Assembly (NCBI GenBank): GCA_049514735.1
Contig: JBEKUT010000067.1
Span: forward strand, 1 to 21,396
Direction of reading: 5' to 3'
Length of the DNA: 21,396 bases
Source: JAICMB01 sp049514735
Lineage (GTDB): Bacteria > Acidobacteriota > Terriglobia > Bryobacterales > Bryobacteraceae
Of this stretch, positions 16,195 through 21,396 are shown one piece after another (positions within the stretch are counted from its first letter, which is position 1; every line of letters begins with the position of its first letter). The position numbers and the translations under genes are program-made. Below the pieces are notes generated by a model. The model was not told the origin of the DNA, made no database searches, and saw only the letters and a list, made by a program, of their open reading frames with translations.

Positions 16195-18114
16195 GTGTCT
16201 AATATTTTGGTGTCTGAACACTACAGCAGGCGTGTGCCTGTGGGCGCGGAAGTGGCGCCTTCAGGTGGAGTGCATTTTCGAGTATGGGCCCCTGAACGCG
16301 AGCAAGTAGAAGTCATGATCGAAGATCGCTTCTACGCGCTCGAGCGCGACGACGCAGGGTACTTCGCCGGACTTGTTGGCGAAGCGCGCGCGGGTTCCCT
16401 TTACAAATATCGGCTGGACGGGGCGGATTGGTTTCCCGACCCGGCGTCGCGGTTCCAGCCTGACGGCGTACACGGTTTTTCGCAGGTCGTCGATCCGGGC
16501 GCATTTTCGTGGAGTGATTCGGCGTGGCGCGGCGCTTCGCTTCGCGAACAAATCGTGTACGAAATGCATATCGGAACTTTCACGCAGGAAGGGACCTGGC
16601 AGTCCGCGAGTAAAGAGCTACCGCATTTGGCGGAACTCGGAATCTCGGTTTTGGAAGTGATGCCAGTTTCCGAATTTCCAGGCGAGTTCGGCTGGGGGTA
16701 TGATGGCGTGTATCCGTACGCGCCCACGCGTCTCTACGGCTCGCCCGACGATTTCCGGCGTTTCGTCGATGCGGCGCACCGGCTCGGGATGGCCGTCATT
16801 CTGGATGTTGTTTACAACCACCTCGGTCCCGAAGGAAATTACTTCGGCCAGTTCTCGAAGCACTATTTCACGTCGCGCCATACTACCGATTGGGGAGAAG
16901 CTCTCAACTTCTACGGCGAGCAATCGTGTCCTTCGCGCGAGTACTTCATCTCGAATGCGGCGTATTGGATTGACGAATTCCATCTCGATGGGTTGCGTCT
17001 GGACGCGACGCAGAACATTTACGATGAATCGAAGGATCATATTCTGGCCGCAATTTCGTGCGCAGTGAGGAAGGCCGCAAAAGGCCGCGAGACCATCGTT
17101 ATTGCCGAAAATGAACCTCAGGAAGTGAAGTTAGTCCGCGATGAGAAAGAGGGCGGGTATGGCATGGACGGACTTTGGAACGACGATCTGCATCATTCGA
17201 TGATGGTCCGCATAACAGGCCACAACGAAGCGTACTATAGCGATTATCAGGGGTCGGCACAGGAGATGATCTCGGGAGCAAAGTACGGCTATCTGTATCA
17301 GGGCCAGTGGTATCAATGGCAGAAGCAGCGCCGTGGATCGCCAACGTTTGGACTGGCCCCGTGGCGCTTCGTGAACTTCACGCAAAATCACGACCAGGTG
17401 GCGAACTCGGCGCGAGGTTTGCGGGCGCACCAGTTGACGAGCCCAGGCATCGACAAAGCGATGACGGCGTTTTTCATGCTCGCGCCCGGCACTCCGATGT
17501 TGTTTCAAGGTCAGGAATTCGCGGCGTCGAGTCAATTTCTTTTTTTTGCGGACCAGGGGCCGGAGCTGGCGCCGCTGATCCACGACGGCCGCAGAAAATT
17601 CCTGAGCCAGTTCCGCAGCCTGGCGCTGAAAGAAATGTGGGGCTGTTTCGCGCCGCCCGAAGAACGGGCCACATTCGAGAAATGCAAGCTCGATCATGCC
17701 GAGCGGGAAGCTCACGCCGCAACGGTTGCTTTACATCGCGACCTGATTCGTTTGCGGAAGAGCGAAGAAGCGTTTCGGCGCCAGGAATATAGAGCCGTAG
17801 ATGGCGCCGTTCTAAATCGGGACGCATTTGTCTTACGGTTCTTCGCTCCAAGCGGCGACGACCGGCTAGTGATTGTCAACTTCGGAAAGGACCTGCATTT
17901 CAGCCCCGCGCCCGAGCCTCTGCTGGCGCCGCCGGAGGACAAAGAGTGGAACGCGATCTGGTCTACCGAAGATCCCGCGTACGGTGGATGCGGCACGCCG
18001 CCGCTCGATACAGTGGAGAACTGGCGGATTCCGGGGCAGAGCGCCGTGGTGCTGCGGCCCGCCGATCGTCAACGAACCGCTTTTTCAACCGGGACCTTTG
18101 AAGTTTTGCCATGA
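16195..18114 (+). CDS. treZ: Maltooligosyl-trehalose trehalohydrolase
   Basis: This cytoplasmic GH13 enzyme releases trehalose from maltooligosyl trehalose by cutting the alpha-1,4 bond next to the trehalose unit. The product is 639 residues from the GTG at 16195. It has an N-terminal CBM48-like domain (VHFRVWAPEREQVEV), then the barrel with region I DVVYNH (204-209), nucleophile D270 in LRLDATQN, acid E305 in IAENEPQ and third acid D400 in FTQNHDQV. The EMHIGTFTQEGTW and YPYAPTRLYGSPDDF segments are typical of TreZ rather than branching enzymes. The start is ambiguous: TTG 16207 or GTG 16210 also fit, and GAGG at 16192-16195 would suit them better. Its stop overlaps the next gene (ATGA). The partner TreY, which makes the substrate, is not in the window. 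Confidence 0.9.
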   Translation: MSNILVSEHYSRRVPVGAEVAPSGGVHFRVWAPEREQVEVMIEDRFYALERDDAGYFAGLVGEARAGSLYKYRLDGADWFPDPASRFQPDGVHGFSQVVDPGAFSWSDSAWRGASLREQIVYEMHIGTFTQEGTWQSASKELPHLAELGISVLEVMPVSEFPGEFGWGYDGVYPYAPTRLYGSPDDFRRFVDAAHRLGMAVILDVVYNHLGPEGNYFGQFSKHYFTSRHTTDWGEALNFYGEQSCPSREYFISNAAYWIDEFHLDGLRLDATQNIYDESKDHILAAISCAVRKAAKGRETIVIAENEPQEVKLVRDEKEGGYGMDGLWNDDLHHSMMVRITGHNEAYYSDYQGSAQEMISGAKYGYLYQGQWYQWQKQRRGSPTFGLAPWRFVNFTQNHDQVANSARGLRAHQLTSPGIDKAMTAFFMLAPGTPMLFQGQEFAASSQFLFFADQGPELAPLIHDGRRKFLSQFRSLALKEMWGCFAPPEERATFEKCKLDHAEREAHAATVALHRDLIRLRKSEEAFRRQEYRAVDGAVLNRDAFVLRFFAPSGDDRLVIVNFGKDLHFSPAPEPLLAPPEDKEWNAIWSTEDPAYGGCGTPPLDTVENWRIPGQSAVVLRPADRQRTAFSTGTFEVLP

Positions 18115-20261
18115 ACGAACTTGTTCGAGACATGCCAGTGAGTCCGGCGGATATCGCCGCGCAGAATGGAGCCTCGCAGGCGCCGGCCACCGGACCATCC
18201 GTGCTGGACGCCGAAGCATCCGAGCCGCTCTTGAGCCGTGAGTGGCTGGTGACCAACGGATTGGGAGGTTACGCGGCGGGTACCGTCGGCGGGGTCATCA
18301 CCCGGGGATTTCACGGCTATCTGATCGCAGCTCTGCCCACGCCGCTGGGACGCATAATGATGCTCAACGATCTGGTGGAGCACATCGAGCTTCCCGACGG
18401 CCGCACGATCCAGCTTGGAGGAGAGGAGCGCGCGAGAAATCCCGTGCAACTCCACGGCGCCGATTTCATGAAGGACTTCCGGCTCACCGACGGCCTGCCG
18501 GTATGGCGTTTCCAGGTGGATGGTTTTCTGATCGAGAAGCGGCTCATGCTGCCGCACATGCAGAATACAGTTTACGTGAACTACCGCGTTCTGGATGGCG
18601 ACGGCAGCATCAAGCTGACGCTACGGCCATCGTTGAATATCAGGCCGCATGAGGCGCCGGTGAGTTCGCCGATCACAACGCCGTACACCTTATCGGTTTT
18701 CGAGGATCAATATGAGATTCTCTCCGGATCCGGCGTTCCCCCGCTGCGGCTGTTGTTGTATGGCACGCGCGCGGCCTTGACCATCGACCGGATTCGGATT
18801 CAGGAGATTGTCTATCGCATCGAGGAGAGCAGAGGGTATGCGGCGCGCGGAGACTTGTGGAGTCCCGGATATTTTCACGCTGAGATTTCCAAGGGATGGG
18901 ATGCGACTTTGATCTCGTCGACCGAAGCGTGGGAGACCATCCGGGCGCTTTCGCCCGGTCAAGCCTTCGACTCCGAATTCGACCGCCGCGGCCGACTGTT
19001 GTCCGACGCGCAACCAGGCGCGCAGGAAGCGACTGCCGGCGAATTGGTAATGGCGGCCGATCAGTTCATTATTCGTCCGGCGGGACGTCTGGAAGATACC
19101 GCGCGCGCGAATGCCGCGGGCGACGAAGTGCGAACCATCATCGCGGGATATCACTGGTTCACCGATTGGGGCCGCGACACCATGATCAGCCTGGAAGGGC
19201 TGACGCTCACCACCGGCCGTCATGTTGAAGCGGCGTATATTTTGCGCACGTTCGCGCACTACATCCGCGACGGCCTGATCCCCAACATGTTTCCAGAGGG
19301 CCGCAAGGAAGGCCTCTATCATACAGCCGATGCGACGCTGTGGTTTTTCCATGCGATCTCCCGATACCTGGAAATCACCGGCGACCGCACGATGCTCCAC
19401 TTGGTGTTGCCGAAACTGCTCGACATCGTGGACTGGCACGTTCGCGGCACGCGCTTCGGCATCCATGTGGATGCGCGAGATGGTTTATTGGCGCAAGGCG
19501 CGCCGGGTTATCAACTCACCTGGATGGACGCCAAGGTTGACGATTGGGTGGTGACGCCGCGGCGCGGCAAGGCGGTGGAGATCAACGCGCTTTGGTACAA
19601 CGCTCTGAAGCTGCTGGAGCAATGGGTGAAAGACGAGAACCGGCCGGAAGCCGCTACGCATCTGGCGGAGTACGCCGCACAGGCGCGCGATTCCTTCAAT
19701 CGCCGTTTCTGGAACGAGCAGACGGGTTACCTGTTCGACGTGATCGACGGGGAGCAGGGCGACGATTCCTCGTGCCGTCCGAACCAGTTGCTGGCGATTT
19801 CGCTGGAGCATCCGATTTTGGACGAATCGAGATGGAAGCCAGTGGTCGAGATCTGCCGCGAAAAGCTGCTCACACCGGTCGGGCTGCGGTCGCTGTCTCC
19901 CGATAGCAAGGACTTCAAGCCGAAGTATTTTGGCGATCTGCGGTCGCGCGACGCCGCCTATCATCAGGGGACGGTCTGGAGCTGGTTGATCGGCCCGTTC
20001 ATCGATGCGTGGCTGAAAGTGCATCCGGACGATTTCGCCGGCGCACACCAATTCCTGCAGGGGTTCAAGCCGCACTTAGGAGAGGCGTGTATCGGATCGG
20101 TGAGCGAGATTTTCGATGCGGAAGATCCCTACACGCCGCGAGGTTGTGTGGCGCAGGCCTGGGGAGTTGCGGAAGTGTTGCGGACGTGGGTGAAGACTTG
20201 CCCTGAAAGCGCGGAAAAACACAAAGGAGCGCAAGCCGGTGCAACCGGCTCACGCCCTTGA
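18111..20261 (+). CDS. Amylo-alpha-1,6-glucosidase, glycogen debranching type
   Basis: This 716-residue enzyme of the bacterial/archaeal debranching (GH133-like) family would hydrolyse alpha-1,6 branch glucose in glycogen-like glucans. The N-terminal domain (about 35-270) starts LLSREWLVTNGLGGYAAGTV and contains the TRGFHGYLIA segment typical of this group. The C-terminal (alpha/alpha)6 domain (about 310-690) carries GYHWFTDWGRDTMISLEGLT (346-365), with D352 and D356 in the family core, then LIPNMFPEG and DATLWFFHAI, and late TVWSWLIGPF. The ATG overlaps the TreZ stop, so the two are translationally coupled. Together with TreZ it points to breakdown of stored glucan toward trehalose or glucose. 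The first 30 residues are poorly conserved and may be an extension. Confidence 0.92.
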   Translation: MNELVRDMPVSPADIAAQNGASQAPATGPSVLDAEASEPLLSREWLVTNGLGGYAAGTVGGVITRGFHGYLIAALPTPLGRIMMLNDLVEHIELPDGRTIQLGGEERARNPVQLHGADFMKDFRLTDGLPVWRFQVDGFLIEKRLMLPHMQNTVYVNYRVLDGDGSIKLTLRPSLNIRPHEAPVSSPITTPYTLSVFEDQYEILSGSGVPPLRLLLYGTRAALTIDRIRIQEIVYRIEESRGYAARGDLWSPGYFHAEISKGWDATLISSTEAWETIRALSPGQAFDSEFDRRGRLLSDAQPGAQEATAGELVMAADQFIIRPAGRLEDTARANAAGDEVRTIIAGYHWFTDWGRDTMISLEGLTLTTGRHVEAAYILRTFAHYIRDGLIPNMFPEGRKEGLYHTADATLWFFHAISRYLEITGDRTMLHLVLPKLLDIVDWHVRGTRFGIHVDARDGLLAQGAPGYQLTWMDAKVDDWVVTPRRGKAVEINALWYNALKLLEQWVKDENRPEAATHLAEYAAQARDSFNRRFWNEQTGYLFDVIDGEQGDDSSCRPNQLLAISLEHPILDESRWKPVVEICREKLLTPVGLRSLSPDSKDFKPKYFGDLRSRDAAYHQGTVWSWLIGPFIDAWLKVHPDDFAGAHQFLQGFKPHLGEACIGSVSEIFDAEDPYTPRGCVAQAWGVAEVLRTWVKTCPESAEKHKGAQAGATGSRP
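20234..20250 (+). repeat. Perfect inverted repeat at end of debranching gene
   Basis: AGCCGGT and ACCGGCT flank GCA within the last codons before the stop at 20259. The stem is 7 bases and GC-rich. No T-run follows directly, so a classic terminator is doubtful, but it may pause or protect the transcript. Confidence 0.4.
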
Positions 20262-20267
20262 GATACG

Positions 20268-20295
20268 TTTAAAAATAAGGCCCGCGAAGTTTCGC
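20268..20295 (-). terminator. Weak candidate terminator of PEP-CTERM gene
   Basis: Read on the minus strand, a small GCGAA-AC-TTCGC inverted repeat directly follows the stop codon. GGGCC and then a TTATTTTT run come next. The stem is short (4-5 bases) and the T-run is displaced, so efficiency is uncertain. The 34-base gap between convergent stops holds nothing else. Confidence 0.3.
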
Positions 20296-20904
20296 TTAAC
20301 GGGAACGCTTGCGGCGGACGAAGGCGAGTCCGACAAGTCCGCCCCCAATGAGCAGCACCGAGGCCGGCTCCGGAACTGTCTGCGGAATATCGACATTGCC
20401 CTGACCTTGATCCGGCTTGCCGTTCTGAATCTTGGTTGCCTGATAGCTGAAGATTCCGTCCGGGTTGGCGGTTCCAGTAGACGATTCGAAGGAGAATCCA
20501 TCGATTGAAGTGATGGGACCGGTCTGAGTTACGCCTGTGTAGTAGAAAGTGATGTTGAGGTAACTGGGGGAATCTGTAATCAACTGCCCGCCAGGAGTGA
20601 TACCCACCGCGTTTTCCACCCAACCCCATCCGCCTGGGGTTGCCTCAGTGCTAGAGATCAGGCCTCCCACGTCGTAGAGGGTCCAGAAAGTATTGCAAGG
20701 CGTCTGGCCACCTAAACAAGTCGCGCCTGCGTTCGCGGATGGGTTTAACGACTCATTGCCGTCAACTGAGATGGAGTACGTCCAAGTCCAAACCCCGGCG
20801 ACGGGGCCGGTCGGCGCTCCGCCATCAAGAGCAGGCGTAATACTGGCCATCGCGAGTCCCGAGAATACAAAGACCGCCACAAGTGATAAAAATAGTTTCT
20901 TCAT
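20296..20904 (-). CDS. PEP-CTERM sorting-domain surface protein
   Basis: This 202-residue exported protein has a signal peptide (MKKLFLSLVAVFVFSGLAMA) and the C-terminal tripartite PEP-CTERM tag: VPEPAS, a hydrophobic segment LLIGGGLVGLAF, then a basic end RRKRSR. The tag is recognised by exosortase, which processes the protein on its way to the surface or exopolysaccharide matrix. The middle part is rich in Gly/Thr/Ser/Trp with beta-like strands (WTWTYSISVDGNES, YLNITFYYTGV) and two cysteines flanking GGQTP. The central domain is not recognised. Several purine-rich sites (GAGGGG and AAGGA) precede the ATG. No exosortase gene is in the window. PEP-CTERM proteins are common in acidobacteria. 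Confidence 0.9.
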   Translation of the reverse strand: MKKLFLSLVAVFVFSGLAMASITPALDGGAPTGPVAGVWTWTYSISVDGNESLNPSANAGATCLGGQTPCNTFWTLYDVGGLISSTEATPGGWGWVENAVGITPGGQLITDSPSYLNITFYYTGVTQTGPITSIDGFSFESSTGTANPDGIFSYQATKIQNGKPDQGQGNVDIPQTVPEPASVLLIGGGLVGLAFVRRKRSR

Positions 20905-21023
20905 TTTTCCTTAAACCCCTCAATTCTTTACTCCTCCTCAGGGACACCCAGTACGGCCGTGCTTTTTACGACCTCTACTAAGCCTCCCCAGCAAGAACGC
21001 GATACGTGAGGTGAGCTAATACG

Positions 21024-21051
21024 TTTTTACCAGATCCCACGAAGAATGCAA
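21024..21051 (-). promoter_or_regulatory. Candidate promoter of PEP-CTERM gene
   Basis: On the minus strand TTGCAT (4 of 6 for a -35) is followed 16 bases later by TAAAAA, preceded by TGG as in an extended -10. It would give a leader of about 110-115 bases before the ATG at 20904. Confidence 0.33.
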
Positions 21052-21065
21052 GAGTTTTGTTGCCT

Positions 21066-21081
21066 ATCCCGTTACAGGGAT
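21066..21081. repeat. ATCCC/GGGAT hairpin
   Basis: A perfect 5-base inverted repeat around GTTACA, between the candidate promoter and the 9-base repeat cluster. No T-run follows on either strand. It could be an operator half or simply chance. Confidence 0.25.
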
Positions 21082-21134
21082 TAGAATTAGGACTTAGGTA
21101 CAGGCCCTCGGTAAGGTTCGTTACTAAAATGTAT

Positions 21135-21161
21135 AGTACTTAGAGTACCTAGAGTACTAAG
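21135..21161 (+). repeat. Three head-to-tail 9-base repeats
   Basis: AGTACTTAG, AGTACCTAG and AGTACTAAG follow each other without gaps, each differing from the next at one or two positions. The units contain stop codons and cannot be coding repeats in this frame. Related copies lie at 21173-21181 (inverted) and 21093-21101 (inverted, one end diverged). The pattern suggests an array of protein-binding sites or iteron-like repeats. Confidence 0.7.
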
Positions 21162-21172
21162 TTAATCGCAAA

Positions 21173-21181
21173 CTAAGTACT
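21173..21181 (-). repeat. Inverted copy of the 9-base repeat
   Basis: CTAAGTACT is the exact reverse complement of AGTACTTAG at 21135-21143. The two could pair as a stem, or act as two opposed binding sites. Confidence 0.6.
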
Positions 21182-21257
21182 TTACTACTAGAAGTCCTGT
21201 AACTCGATCACACTCTTATTCACGTCGAGCTTTATTAAAGAGTTTAAATATTTGGAG

Positions 21258-21396
21258 CTACTGGGATGGTTTTCGACTTGGGAGCCGCCGGTGGGCGAGG
21301 ATGTGTCTTGCGATATCCGCGCGGTCCTCGGTGGAGAGTTCCCCCCGGCGATATGCGGCGATAACGGCGGCCTCGAGTTCCATCAGCTGGTCGAAG
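21258..21396 (-). CDS. C-terminal end of an unidentified protein (partial)
   Basis: The minus strand is open from the right edge to a TAG at 21258-21260, giving the last 45 residues of a protein. They start FDQLMELEAAVIAAYRRG, continue ELSTEDRADIARHILAH and end in a basic RRLPSRKPSQ tail. The composition is helical and charged, with codon use like the genuine genes here. GC drops sharply right after the stop, as expected at a gene end. No family can be named from so little. It lies upstream of the PEP-CTERM gene on the same strand. Confidence 0.6.
   Translation of the reverse strand, partial: FDQLMELEAAVIAAYRRGELSTEDRADIARHILAHRRLPSRKPSQ

Larger units (their letters stand above)
20905..21257. 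other. AT-rich intergenic region upstream of PEP-CTERM gene
   Basis: These 353 bases contain no supported gene and are much richer in A and T than the rest of the window, especially 21120-21257. They hold a candidate minus-strand promoter, a small ATCCC/GGGAT hairpin (21066-21081), the 9-base repeat cluster at 21093-21181 and a CTTTATTAAAG palindrome (21230-21240). Purine-rich GAGGAGGAG on the minus strand lies about 27 bases before the gene start, too far to be its main ribosome site. Confidence 0.6.

Noticed and set aside
20941..21120. Sigma-54 promoter or c-di-GMP riboswitch upstream of the PEP-CTERM gene
   Set aside because: I looked for GG-N10-GC and for GEMM-type conserved segments on the minus strand and found only near misses with wrong spacing.
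21093..21181. CRISPR array
   Set aside because: Units are only 9 bases, contiguous and without spacers, and there are no cas genes.

Overview
The window reads as chromosomal DNA from an acidobacterium, probably of the Solibacteres/Bryobacter type. This is inferred from the gene repertoire (a PEP-CTERM surface protein, MdtABC/NodT efflux, DUF2127 and DUF362 proteins, a TreZ and amylo-1,6-glucosidase pair), from high-GC coding sequence, and from GC-rich dispersed repeats built around GAGCCGTGACCGGCAGG. No 16S or other marker gene is present, so the assignment is tentative.

Layout. Bases 1-185 hold a repeat block with two copies of the dispersed repeat and imperfect inverted arms. A third copy lies inside the start region of an exported hypothetical protein (186-1058, minus). 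Divergent to that gene is a DUF2127-like membrane protein (1099-1620). Next is a complete, tightly packed tripartite RND efflux operon on the plus strand: adaptor (1787-3190), two inner-membrane RND pumps (3187-6489 and 6492-9587) and a NodT-type outer-membrane lipoprotein (9590-11041). Together they would span both membranes and export small molecules using the proton gradient. Converging on it with a 12-base overlap is a minus-strand pair: an MBL-fold hydrolase (12152-12886) followed by a Tat-exported DUF362 protein (11030-12130).

From 13002 the plus strand carries a small exported protein with a BamE/SmpA-like C-terminus. It is followed by a two-gene cassette of lower GC: a 103-residue unknown protein directly abutting a HEPN-domain protein (13631-14449). 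This cassette is the best candidate for a poorly described system here. A run of four same-strand genes then starts at 14489: an MFS transporter, a stand-alone CheY/Rcp1-like response regulator, TreZ (maltooligosyl-trehalose trehalohydrolase) and a GH133-type glycogen debranching enzyme. Two of the three junctions are ATGA overlaps, so this looks like one alpha-glucan/trehalose operon with a built-in receiver protein. TreY is not in the window.

The right end holds a minus-strand PEP-CTERM protein (20296-20904). Upstream of it is an AT-rich intergenic stretch (20905-21257) with a candidate promoter and a notable cluster of 9-base AGTACYTAG-type repeats: three head-to-tail, one inverted and one diverged. 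The last 139 bases encode the C-terminus of an unidentified minus-strand protein cut by the window edge. No tRNA, rRNA, CRISPR array, insertion sequence or prophage was seen.
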